A stretch of 8,446 bases of DNA from Boseongicola sp. (GTDB lineage: Bacteria; Pseudomonadota; Alphaproteobacteria; Rhodobacterales; Rhodobacteraceae), in contig JABDPD010000440.1 of NCBI GenBank assembly GCA_013042895.1, positions 1 through 8,446 on the forward strand. The letters are read 5' to 3'. The notes under the pieces are model-generated. The model saw nothing but the letters and a program-made list of their open reading frames with translations. It was not told where the DNA came from and ran no database searches. The stretch's first letter is position 1, and each line of letters opens with the position of its first letter. Made by a program: the position numbers and the translations under genes. This document shows, one piece after another, positions 1-6,103 of this stretch.

Positions 1-691
1 CGATCGACTTGATCGACTTGAAACCGTACTTCCACGGCACGACGAGACGCATCGGGGCACCGTTCTGGTTTGGCAGCGGCTCATCATATAGCCCGGTCGC
101 CATAATAGTAAGCGGATGCATGGCCTCACTGATCGTCAGACCCTCGCGGTAAGGCCAATCCAAAGTGGGCCGACGTTGCCCCACCATCTCTTCAGGGCGA
201 ACGAGAGTTTCAAAGGCCACATATTTTGCGGAAGATTGAACGCCCACGCGCTTCAGCAAATCCGCCAGCTCGAACCCGACCCAGGGTACAACCATCGTCC
301 ACGCCTCAACGCAACGAAAACGGTAAATGCGCTCCTCAAGGCTGATGCCCTTGGTTAGGTCTGCAAGATCATAGTTGCCCGGCTTGTCGACCAAGCCATC
401 TACTTTGACAGTCCACGGATCAGTGGTCAGAGCGCCCGCATTGCGCTTTGGATCGTCCTTGCCGGTGCCGAACTCATAAAAGTTGTTGTAGCTGGTGATG
501 TCCTCATACATGTTCAGCTCGAGCCCGCGGCCATAACTGGTCTTACGTGCTCCAAGGCTCGCCATCGCCGGACCTGCAATCGAGCCCAGTGCCAAAGCAC
601 CGGCCCCCGCCATAATCTGACGTCGGTTCTTGTAGTCCGATTTCGGCGTCACGTCAGACCACTTCAGATCACTCTTATATCGTCCGGCCAT
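1..691 (-). CDS. msrP: Protein-methionine-sulfoxide reductase catalytic subunit MsrP (5' part; gene runs off the left edge)
   Basis: MsrP (YedY) is a periplasmic molybdopterin enzyme of the sulfite-oxidase fold that reduces methionine sulfoxide in exported proteins, taking electrons from the membrane haem protein MsrQ. The 230 codons visible carry a twin-arginine signal ([11 protein letters not shown] at residues 21-31, then a hydrophobic stretch ending PAMA at 41-44). The family block RFRCVEAW at 125-131 holds Cys127, the expected molybdenum ligand. Further family blocks are MVVPWVGF (133-140), NQNGAPMRL (209-216) and [12 protein letters not shown] at the cut edge. Family members have about 310-335 residues, so roughly 90-100 C-terminal residues lie outside. 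The ATG at 691 is chosen because GGAGAT (698-703) sits at good spacing; an in-frame ATG at 721 would overlap that ribosome binding site. msrQ, if present, would lie beyond the left edge. Identity is very secure. Confidence 0.95.
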   Translation of the reverse strand, partial: MAGRYKSDLKWSDVTPKSDYKNRRQIMAGAGALALGSIAGPAMASLGARKTSYGRGLELNMYEDITSYNNFYEFGTGKDDPKRNAGALTTDPWTVKVDGLVDKPGNYDLADLTKGISLEERIYRFRCVEAWTMVVPWVGFELADLLKRVGVQSSAKYVAFETLVRPEEMVGQRRPTLDWPYREGLTISEAMHPLTIMATGLYDEPLPNQNGAPMRLVVPWKYGFKSIKSI

Positions 692-993
692 ATCTTTATC
701 TCCGTTTGTTCGCTTGCCCATAACATGAGCGAGCAGAATGCGTTCGGCAATTCCCCTCACAACACTGTGCTTAAGAGCCATCCTGTTGAAACATGGTTAC
801 AAAATGCAGGTTTTGTCTCACGCGGAATAACAGAACCGTGAGTGGACTTCGAAAAAACCCGTGGCTTAGTGCTGCGGCACGCTGGATCAAGATCAGAAAA
901 GATTCTTTCTTGGTGATCTGCCCCCGAAACCGCCCCGTAGAAAACCCCGATGTCACAAACGACATTCACCTTTTTTGAAAACGGGAGACTACA
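692..993. other. Divergent intergenic region between msrP and the first fasciclin gene
   Basis: These 302 bases separate the divergent starts of msrP and the first FAS1 gene and must hold promoters for both. Both strands have short open frames of about 60 codons, but these have no recognisable protein content or ribosome binding site, so I see no gene. The FAS1 gene has its ribosome binding site GGGAG at 983-987. A TGATCT at 914-919 followed 17 bases later by GTAGAA (937-942) loosely resembles promoters of the ECF11 (RpoE/ChrR) sigma factors of this group, but the match is too weak to annotate as a promoter. Confidence 0.5.
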
Positions 994-1476
994 ATGCTTC
1001 GTAAGACACTTTTGACAACAGTCGCTGCAACACTTGTCGCAGGCACAGCTTTCGCTGGCGGCATGAAGAAAGACATCGTTGACACAGCCGTGAACGCTGG
1101 TTCGTTCGAAACCCTCGTCGCCGCTGTTCAGGCCGCTGGCCTCGTCGACACCCTGAAAGGCGACGGTCCTTTCACAGTATTCGCTCCAACTGATGAAGCG
1201 TTTGCAGCACTGCCAGAAGGCACGGTTGAGGATCTCCTCAAGCCAGAGAACATCGACACACTGACTGCGATCCTGACGTTCCACGTCGTTCCAGGAAAAG
1301 TAATGTCCGGCGACCTTACAGACGACATGACAGCCGCAACCGTACAAGGCGCAGAAGTTATGATCGATCTCGACAATGGTGTCATGGTTCAGGACGCAAA
1401 CGTCGTGACTGCAGACATCGAAACATCGAACGGCGTGATCCACGTCATCGACAAAGTGATCCTTCCAGAGGGTTGA
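994..1476 (+). CDS. Secreted fasciclin (FAS1) domain protein, first of a tandem pair
   Basis: A 160-residue protein made of a signal peptide and one FAS1 domain. Residues 1-21 (MLRKTLL..., a hydrophobic core, then AFA before Gly) form a Sec signal peptide, so the mature protein should be periplasmic or released. The FAS1 hallmarks are the H1 motif [12 protein letters not shown] (60-71), the central FHVVPG (96-101) and the H2 motif [11 protein letters not shown] (147-157), in the usual order and spacing for a domain of about 135 residues. FAS1 domains mediate adhesion or protein interaction; the bacterial single-domain forms have no firmly known role. ATG 994 has GGGAG at 983-987. The next gene encodes a close paralogue, and a hairpin lies between them. 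The family call is sure; the cellular role is not known. Confidence 0.93.
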   Translation: MLRKTLLTTVAATLVAGTAFAGGMKKDIVDTAVNAGSFETLVAAVQAAGLVDTLKGDGPFTVFAPTDEAFAALPEGTVEDLLKPENIDTLTAILTFHVVPGKVMSGDLTDDMTAATVQGAEVMIDLDNGVMVQDANVVTADIETSNGVIHVIDKVILPEG

Positions 1477-1494
1477 TCACTTCGATCTGACGAC

Positions 1495-1526
1495 GCGGGA
1501 GGCACTTTGGTGCTTCCCGCTTCCTT
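1495..1526 (+). terminator. Hairpin between the tandem FAS1 genes (weak terminator or processing site)
   Basis: Left arm 1495-1505 (GCGGGAGGCAC), loop TTTG 1506-1509, right arm 1510-1520 (GTGCTTCCCGC). All 11 positions pair, with one G-U wobble. The tail is TTCCTT, poorer in T than a strong intrinsic terminator. It may partly stop transcription after the first FAS1 gene or protect its mRNA end, so that the two genes are expressed at different levels. Confidence 0.6.
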
Positions 1527-1565
1527 ACACACTCCAAACACGAAACCTAACTTGAGGGACTAATA

Positions 1566-2054
1566 ATGAACCGCAGATTTGCTCTTAAAGCCACCTTCGG
1601 CGCCGCCGCCATCGCCCTTGTTGCCGCTTGTGCGCCAATGGATAAAGAAATGGACATCGTCGACATCGCCGCAGGCAACGACGACTTCTCCACACTTGTA
1701 GCCGCAGTTAGCGCAGCTGGCCTCGTCGACACGCTGAAAAGCGACGGCCCATTCACCGTATTCGCACCGACAAACGCAGCTTTCGCCGCGTTGCCTGAGG
1801 GCACAGTCGAAAACCTGCTGAAGCCAGAGAACAAAGACACGCTCGTGTCGATCCTCACATACCATGTTGTGCCGGGCGCCGTGACGTCTGACCAACTGGC
1901 CGGTCAGCGCTTGAACGTTGCAACCGTTCAGGGCGGCGACGTGCACGTGGACGGCACCGACGGTGTGACCGTAAACGACGCGACAGTGACCTCTGCAGAC
2001 ATCATCGCATCGAACGGCGTCATCCACGTCATCGACAGCGTCCTGCTGCCATAA
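1566..2054 (+). CDS. Fasciclin (FAS1) domain lipoprotein, second of the tandem pair
   Basis: A 162-residue FAS1 protein closely similar to its upstream neighbour across the domain: both share [45 protein letters not shown] and HVVPG. The FAS1 motifs are at 63-73 (H1), YH at 99-100, and GVIHVIDSVLL at 151-161 (H2). The N-terminus differs: MNRRFALKATFG followed by a hydrophobic run and the lipobox VAAC (19-22), so Cys22 should be lipidated. The residue after Cys is Ala, not Asp, which in Gram-negative bacteria favours outer-membrane delivery. The NRR-x-x-LK start also resembles a twin-arginine motif, so Tat export is possible. ATG 1566 has GAGGGA at 1554-1559. The gene ends in a strong terminator. 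Gene duplication followed by retargeting is the likely history. Confidence 0.92.
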   Translation: MNRRFALKATFGAAAIALVAACAPMDKEMDIVDIAAGNDDFSTLVAAVSAAGLVDTLKSDGPFTVFAPTNAAFAALPEGTVENLLKPENKDTLVSILTYHVVPGAVTSDQLAGQRLNVATVQGGDVHVDGTDGVTVNDATVTSADIIASNGVIHVIDSVLLP

Positions 2055-2075
2055 ATCTGTCTCCTTCGGACGGAT

Positions 2076-2103
2076 GGGCGGGGCATTAGCTCCGCCCTTT
2101 TTT
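2076..2103 (+). terminator. Intrinsic terminator of the FAS1 gene pair
   Basis: The stem is GGGCGGGGC (2076-2084) with GCTCCGCCC (2089-2097), nine pairs including one G-U, around an ATTA loop. It is followed directly by six T (2098-2103). It lies 21 bases after the stop codon of the second FAS1 gene. This is a textbook Rho-independent terminator on the plus strand. Confidence 0.92.
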
Positions 2104-2110
2104 GTTTGCG

Positions 2111-2181
2111 CCGCCTTTCGGCGGGGCAGTGACGAGAGGCGCTGCCTCTCGCGCTCTCCGGAGTATTTCCCCCAAGAAGAA
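2111..2181 (+). repeat. Composite intergenic repeat, copy 1 (two hairpins plus CCGGAGTATTT core)
   Basis: Hairpin one is CCGCC/GGCGG (2111-2115 with 2120-2124). Hairpin two is CGAGAGGC/GCCTCTCG (2133-2140 with 2144-2151). Then come CTCTCCGGAGTATTT (2154-2168) and the tail CAAGAAGAA (2173-2181). The same order of parts recurs at 6011-6085 and, on the opposite strand, at 7606-7680. It follows the FAS1 terminator in the sense direction. It is probably a member of a dispersed family typical of Rhodobacteraceae; its function is unknown. Confidence 0.75.
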
Positions 2182-2202
2182 CTACAATTTGATTTAAATT
2201 TT

Positions 2203-2237
2203 CGGCTTCTTCTGTTCCCAAATATCCCCGCCGGAGG
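2203..2237 (-). repeat. Short repeat copy 2, core and tail only, facing copy 1
   Basis: Read on the minus strand this is CCTCCGGCGGGGATATTT followed by an ACAGAAGAAGCCG tail. It is a variant of the same core-plus-tail unit without the two leading hairpins. It begins 7 bases after the imuB stop codon and points the same way as imuB, so it lies at the 3' end of that transcript. Copies 1 and 2 face each other across about 20 A/T-rich bases. Confidence 0.6.
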
Positions 2238-2244
2238 CAAGAAA

Positions 2245-3900
2245 TCAGGCGAAACTTCCCTGACAGAACCATCCCGGCGACATTGTTCCCCCGTGACCAA
2301 AGTAGAGCCAAAGCCTCTCACCCGTGCGGGTGGTCACGCGCCAGTAATCCCGCACCCCGGTGCGCCACTCCGGTTCATCCAGCCACCATTCAGGCGCGAT
2401 ACGCTCCGGACCAAGAGCCATGCAAAGCTCCAGATCGCGCCCCCGCCAGCGGAAACGGTGCGGCAGGTCCGGCGTCTCGGCAGCTGAGACAATCTCGGGG
2501 CGCCATATCTCGGAGGGGCGCAACATAGCCGGACGCGGCCAACTTTCAGCCGGGCCAGACCAGGCTGCCGCGACGATCATAGCGGTTTTTTCCGGAATGT
2601 GACTGTCACCCGGATGAAACCGCGTCAGGCTTTCAAGCCCGATCCGCGCGCCGATGCGACCGATCAGGTCATCCAGCGCTGCGCCGCTTCCAAGCCGTGT
2701 AACGCCATCGCTGGCTGCCTCGGCGTGGCCGCGATGTTGATGGCTGTGCACAGGTTCAGTCGAGCGCGCCTCAAGCCGGATCATGTCGATGCCAAAGCCT
2801 GCATCAATGTCGTCGAGCTTCATCAGCAACAGCGGTCGGATACGATCCCCAGATGCCGAAGGGCGCGCCAAGCCGACCTCGAGCACCTGCATTGTGTGGT
2901 CGCTGCGATGACATTCCATTCGGATCTGGCGCGCTCCACGCCCGGCGCGCAACAGCTTTTCTCCCAGTGGATCAAGCAAGCGGTCAATGGCCGCCGAAAT
3001 GTCTTCGGTCAGCCCGATCGGTTCGGGTAATGTCAAACGGACCGCAAAGCGTGTCGCTGGCTTGGCAGGGTTGACCGGCTCTGGCTCAACACCCAAGGCC
3101 TGATCCAGACGCTGCACAAGATGACGACCAAACCGGCGCGCCAAAGCTGCACGGGGCTGGCCTGCCAAATCTCCGATATGACGCAGCCCAAGACGCGCCA
3201 GTGTCGCGACCGTTTCACTTTCGAGCCTGAGTGCCGCCACTGGCAAAGGCGCCAGCGCAGAGCGCGTCGAACCGGGGCCAGCGATCTGCATCTTGCGCAC
3301 CCGCTCCTGAGGCGCTGTCGGTGCCGCGCCGCCCTTCACCCAATGGCGCCTCTTAGCCGCGCGCGACCGGGTAGCGCGCGCCTCTTGGTTGATGTCGTCG
3401 CCCGTGCGAGCCAAATCCGCCATCCCGCCTGCAAAACGCGCCAAAGCCCAGGCCGCCCCCACCGTATCAGCAACTCCGACCCGCACACTGAGCCCCAGAT
3501 GCGCGCAATCTGCTTCGACCTCGCCAATGAGCGCGGCTTCACCGCCAAAGAGATGTGCGCATCCCGTAAGATCTATGACCAAACCGTCCGGCGCTTCCTC
3601 TGATACCCAAGGGCTGCACTTCCCCGCCCAACGCCGCAGAACCGCTAAGAACGACGCGTCCAGATCGCGGTTGCGCAAGCGTGTGTCCAGCTCAGGACAC
3701 ATCGCCCGCGCATCCCGCAAAGGCTGACCGATGCGCAAACCTGCCGCCTCGGCTTCGGCCGACAAGGACACCAAAACCTGCGCATTGCGCTCCTCACCGA
3801 CCACCGCAAAAGGGCGCGGTGGCAAACCACGATCAAGCCTAAGGCAGCGCTCGGCTCCCAGCCGGGGAAACCAAAGCGACAGGATACGTCTGTGTTTCAT
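2245..3900 (-). CDS. imuB: ImuB, catalytically inactive Y-family DNA polymerase of the SOS mutagenesis complex
   Basis: ImuB is the adaptor of the ImuA-ImuB-DnaE2 complex: it joins the beta clamp to the error-prone polymerase DnaE2 for damage-induced mutagenesis. The 551-residue length fits. The start RRILSLWFPRL (4-14) replaces the DinB motif that carries the first catalytic Asp, leaving Trp10 and Pro12 at the acidic positions. By eye, the DinB Asp-Glu pair aligns with Asp105-Gly106 in PDGLVIDLTG, so only one of three metal-binding carboxylates remains. CAHLFGGE (114-121) and the helix-hairpin-helix-like stretch near 220-260 follow. The C-terminal ImuB block includes SHIPEK (433-438), GPERIAPEWWLD (497-508), VRDYWRV (516-522) and LWLY (530-533). 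ATG 3900 begins exactly where homology begins, though no good ribosome binding site precedes it. A LexA box lies just upstream. Neither imuA nor dnaE2 is adjacent on either side. Confidence 0.93.
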   Translation of the reverse strand: MKHRRILSLWFPRLGAERCLRLDRGLPPRPFAVVGEERNAQVLVSLSAEAEAAGLRIGQPLRDARAMCPELDTRLRNRDLDASFLAVLRRWAGKCSPWVSEEAPDGLVIDLTGCAHLFGGEAALIGEVEADCAHLGLSVRVGVADTVGAAWALARFAGGMADLARTGDDINQEARATRSRAAKRRHWVKGGAAPTAPQERVRKMQIAGPGSTRSALAPLPVAALRLESETVATLARLGLRHIGDLAGQPRAALARRFGRHLVQRLDQALGVEPEPVNPAKPATRFAVRLTLPEPIGLTEDISAAIDRLLDPLGEKLLRAGRGARQIRMECHRSDHTMQVLEVGLARPSASGDRIRPLLLMKLDDIDAGFGIDMIRLEARSTEPVHSHQHRGHAEAASDGVTRLGSGAALDDLIGRIGARIGLESLTRFHPGDSHIPEKTAMIVAAAWSGPAESWPRPAMLRPSEIWRPEIVSAAETPDLPHRFRWRGRDLELCMALGPERIAPEWWLDEPEWRTGVRDYWRVTTRTGERLWLYFGHGGTMSPGWFCQGSFA

Positions 3901-3917
3901 GCGCGGGCAGCGTTTAT

Positions 3918-3932
3918 GTTCACTTTTTGTTC
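3918..3932 (-). promoter_or_regulatory. LexA (SOS) box upstream of imuB
   Basis: The plus strand reads GTTC-ACTTTTT-GTTC, and the minus strand GAAC-AAAAAGT-GAAC. This is an exact match to GTTC-N7-GTTC, the direct-repeat LexA operator of Alphaproteobacteria. It ends 17 bases before the imuB ATG, a position where repressor would overlap or follow the promoter. It supports DNA-damage induction of imuB. The divergent cytochrome gene starts over 100 bases away and need not be affected. Confidence 0.85.
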
Positions 3933-4038
3933 TAATTCTTGATATATCCCAACCTGACCATGAGTCGAGTCCCCTCTTCGCCCCTCGCCTTCCGCTGAAA
4001 GTGCGATAAATTATAAAAAGAGTTACACGGAGAAAACG

Positions 4039-4476
4039 ATGCGCCCTACCCTGACAATCGCCCTGACATTGGGATTTGCCGCCACGGCGGCCCTTGCGCA
4101 TGTGGGCGTAAAGGATCCGCAAGTTATGGCGCGGATGCACGGCATGAAAACCATGGGCGCTGACCTGAAGACACTTGGACAAATGGCCCGGGGAATCACG
4201 GCTTTTGATGAGGCCAAAGCCCGCGCTGCGCTTCAATCCCTCAAAGCGGAAACCGATCAAATCCCGGCTCTCTTTGGACCTGAGGCAAGCGATCCAAAAT
4301 CTGAAGCCTTGCCTGCTATCTGGACAGACCCCGCTGGTTTTCAAGCCCGCAAAGAAGACATGGCCGCCGCTCTTCAGGCCACGCGAATTTCCTCACCTGA
4401 AGACATCGCTGCCTCCATGCGCACGATCGGCGCCGCCTGTTCCGCCTGCCACGAAGTTTACCGGATCAAGCAGTAA
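4039..4476 (+). CDS. Cytochrome c' / c-556 family (class II c-type cytochrome), periplasmic
   Basis: A 145-residue exported haem protein. Residues 1-20 (MRPTLTIALTLGFAATAALA) form a signal peptide cut before His21. The rest is a helical domain of about 125 residues with the haem-binding motif CSACH at 134-138 near the C-terminus, as in class II cytochromes c; His138 is the proximal ligand. The N-terminal helix reads RMHGMKTMGADLK (32-44). Met36 lies where the low-spin c-556 members have their axial methionine, whereas true cytochrome c' has a non-ligating residue there, so c-556-like electron transfer is plausible. The ribosome binding site GGAGA (4029-4033) supports ATG 4039. It is divergent from imuB and ends 6 bases before the convergent I78 gene. 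The redox partner is unknown. Confidence 0.92.
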   Translation: MRPTLTIALTLGFAATAALAHVGVKDPQVMARMHGMKTMGADLKTLGQMARGITAFDEAKARAALQSLKAETDQIPALFGPEASDPKSEALPAIWTDPAGFQARKEDMAAALQATRISSPEDIAASMRTIGAACSACHEVYRIKQ

Positions 4477-4482
4477 CGCGGT

Positions 4483-4794
4483 CTAGCCGCAATAAACTCG
4501 CGCGATCAAACCTTCGTCGTCAGATACAACATTCGTGCGCTGCGGAAGGTATTCCTGAGTGATGATATCATTCACGTTGAACACCCGCATCCGCTCTCCC
4601 GACACAACTGCAGCCTCTACCAAAGGCGTGCCAATCAGCGGTCGATAGTCAGCCGCATCACATTGCTCAAGCGCTGGCGGCTCTTCAGGCACCTCGGGCT
4701 CGACGACCTCGGTCACGATTGCCGGCTCATCCTCGACAGGCACAGGCCCACAGGCCGCCAAAACCAAGAGCAGAGCTCCAAATTGAAACTTCAT
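4483..4794 (-). CDS. Lipoprotein with peptidase inhibitor I78-like domain
   Basis: A 103-residue lipoprotein: MKFQFGALLLVLAAC carries the lipobox LAAC (12-15), with Cys15 the lipidation site. A Pro/Glu/Val-rich spacer (about 17-40) follows, then a small domain beginning QCDAADYRPLIGTPL (44-58) and ending GLIARVYCG (95-103). The Cys-Ala-x-x-Tyr-x-x-x-Ile-Gly start and the closing Arg-Val-x-Cys-Gly match the I78 inhibitor family, and Cys45 and Cys102 probably form a disulfide. Family founders inhibit serine peptidases; most bacterial members are untested, so the target here is unknown. ATG 4794 has GGAAAGG (minus strand, 4805-4811) ten bases upstream. Longer upstream starts would read through the divergent frmA leader and lose the N-terminal signal. 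It converges with the cytochrome gene. Confidence 0.85.
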   Translation of the reverse strand: MKFQFGALLLVLAACGPVPVEDEPAIVTEVVEPEVPEEPPALEQCDAADYRPLIGTPLVEAAVVSGERMRVFNVNDIITQEYLPQRTNVVSDDEGLIARVYCG

Positions 4795-4890
4795 ACCGAA
4801 TTCACCTTTCCAATCGCACCCAGACCCATTGATTTCGCAGACATCGTGCAGCAGGGTCAAGCCAACGACACGCCAAGGGAGGTATTTGGC

Positions 4891-6003
4891 ATGAGAACGC
4901 GCGCAGCTGTGGCGATTGAGGCGGGAAAACCGCTGGAAATCATGGAAGTAAACCTCGAAGGCCCGAAGGCCGGTGAGGTTCTGGTCGAAATCAAAGCTAC
5001 CGGCATTTGCCACACGGACGAGTTTACTCTGTCGGGAGCTGACCCCGAAGGCATGTTCCCGGCTATTCTCGGCCACGAGGGCGCGGGCGTTGTTCTTGAG
5101 GTAGGAGCTGGTGTCACCAGTTTGGAGCCGGGCGATCATGTCATCCCGCTTTATACGCCGGAATGCCGCGAGTGTGACTATTGCCTACATCCCAAAACGA
5201 ACCTCTGTCAGGCGATCCGCTCGACCCAGGGCGCGGGCGTCATGCCAGATGGAACCAGCCGTTTCTCGATGCTAGATGGCACTCCAATCCTGCATTACAT
5301 GGGCTGTTCAACATTCTCGAACCACACGGTACTCCCGGAGATCGCGCTGGCCAAAGTGCGCAAGGACGCGCCCTTTGACAAGATCTGCTACATCGGTTGC
5401 GGCGTCACCACAGGCATCGGTGCTGTGATCAACACGGCCAAAGTCGAGATCGGCTCACGCTGCATCGTCTTTGGTCTTGGCGGCATTGGCCTCAATGTCA
5501 TTCAGGGGCTGAGGATGGCAGGCTGCGACCAGATCGTTGGTGTCGATTTGAATGCCGACAAGAAGCCCATGGCGGAGCATTTCGGGATGACCGATTTCGT
5601 GAATCCGTCCGAGGTTGAGGGCGATCTTGTGGGTCACCTTGTCGAACTGACAGGCGGTGGTGCGGATTATTCCTTTGATGCGACGGGCAACGTACAGGTT
5701 ATGCGCGCCGCCCTTGAATCAGCTCACAAGGGCTGGGGCGAAAGTGTCATCATTGGTGTGGCTCCCGCCGGCGCCGAGATCGCCACGCGCCCCTTCCAAC
5801 TGGTGACAGGCCGTGTCTGGCGCGGCACCGCTTTTGGCGGCGCGCGCGGTCGTACGGATGTTCCGAAAATCGTGGATTGGTATATGGACGGTAAGATTGA
5901 AATCGACCCGATGATCACCCACACGATGGGTTTGGAAGACATCAATAAGGGCTTCGATTTGATGCACGCAGGCGAGTCGATCCGGTCCGTTGTGGTGTAC
6001 TGA
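4891..6003 (+). CDS. frmA: S-(hydroxymethyl)glutathione dehydrogenase / class III alcohol dehydrogenase
   Basis: This cytoplasmic enzyme oxidises S-hydroxymethylglutathione, the spontaneous adduct of formaldehyde and glutathione, to S-formylglutathione with NAD. It is also known as adhI, flhA or adhC. The 370 residues fit the family. The catalytic zinc ligands are Cys40 (GICHTDEFTLSGAD), His62 with Glu63 (GHEGAG) and Cys170 (GCGVTTG). The structural zinc cysteines are 92, 95, 98 and 106. The NAD fold has GLGGIG at 195-200 and a following Asp219 that favours NAD. Asp51 and Arg110 (AIRSTQG) match the class III residues that bind the glutathione adduct. ATG 4891 has GGGAGG at 4877-4882; upstream in-frame codons overlap the divergent I78 gene. 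No S-formylglutathione hydrolase gene lies nearby in the window. A repeat copy with hairpins follows and may end the transcript. Confidence 0.97.
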   Translation: MRTRAAVAIEAGKPLEIMEVNLEGPKAGEVLVEIKATGICHTDEFTLSGADPEGMFPAILGHEGAGVVLEVGAGVTSLEPGDHVIPLYTPECRECDYCLHPKTNLCQAIRSTQGAGVMPDGTSRFSMLDGTPILHYMGCSTFSNHTVLPEIALAKVRKDAPFDKICYIGCGVTTGIGAVINTAKVEIGSRCIVFGLGGIGLNVIQGLRMAGCDQIVGVDLNADKKPMAEHFGMTDFVNPSEVEGDLVGHLVELTGGGADYSFDATGNVQVMRAALESAHKGWGESVIIGVAPAGAEIATRPFQLVTGRVWRGTAFGGARGRTDVPKIVDWYMDGKIEIDPMITHTMGLEDINKGFDLMHAGESIRSVVVY

Positions 6004-6010
6004 TGTTTCC

Positions 6011-6085
6011 CCGCCTGACGGCGGCGAAAAAACGGAGGGGCTCTGCCCCTCCGATCCTCCCCGGAGTATTTTTTCAAGAAGAAAG
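6011..6085 (+). repeat. Composite intergenic repeat, copy 3 (two hairpins plus core and tail)
   Basis: Hairpin one is CCGCC/GGCGG (6011-6015 with 6020-6024). Hairpin two is CGGAGGGGC/GCCCCTCCG (6033-6041 with 6045-6053), nine perfect pairs around TCT. Then come CCTCCCCGGAGTATTTTTT (6056-6074) and CAAGAAGAAAG (6075-6085). The parts and order are as in copy 1. It starts 8 bases after the frmA stop, in the sense direction. With hairpin two and the T run it could end frmA transcription, though the T run is not directly after the stem. It also runs into the apparent signal peptide of the next gene. Confidence 0.78.
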
Positions 6086-6103
6086 AGTTGGGTTTGGCCG
6101 ATC

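Noticed and set aside
1..20. Direct repeat ATCGACTTG twice at the left edge
   Set aside because: It encodes the KSIKSI segment of MsrP, which is conserved in the family, so it is not a mobile-element or attachment site.
757..1443. Cys-rich minus-strand open frame of 228 codons opposite the first FAS1 gene
   Set aside because: It is a shadow of the FAS1 coding frame; the Cys, His and Val content follows from the codon bias of the real gene, and no domain is recognisable.
1560..2321. Long minus-strand open frame of 253 codons opposite the second FAS1 gene
   Set aside because: It runs through the terminator and the repeats and mirrors the FAS1 codons; it has no start signal and no recognisable family.
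2599..3727. Several plus-strand open frames of 110-160 codons inside imuB
   Set aside because: They are antisense frames in G+C-rich coding DNA, rich in Arg, Ala and Pro with no recognisable motif.
3901..4344. Open minus-strand extension of the imuB frame, which would give a protein of about 699 residues
   Set aside because: Homology to ImuB begins at the ATG at 3900 and the extension lies antisense to the cytochrome gene and across the LexA box; its translation shows no family resemblance.
4795..5139. N-terminal extension of the I78 gene and, on the plus strand, of frmA (back to 4663)
   Set aside because: Each extension overlaps the divergent neighbour and would bury a good lipoprotein signal or the standard dehydrogenase N-terminus; the internal starts have proper ribosome binding sites.
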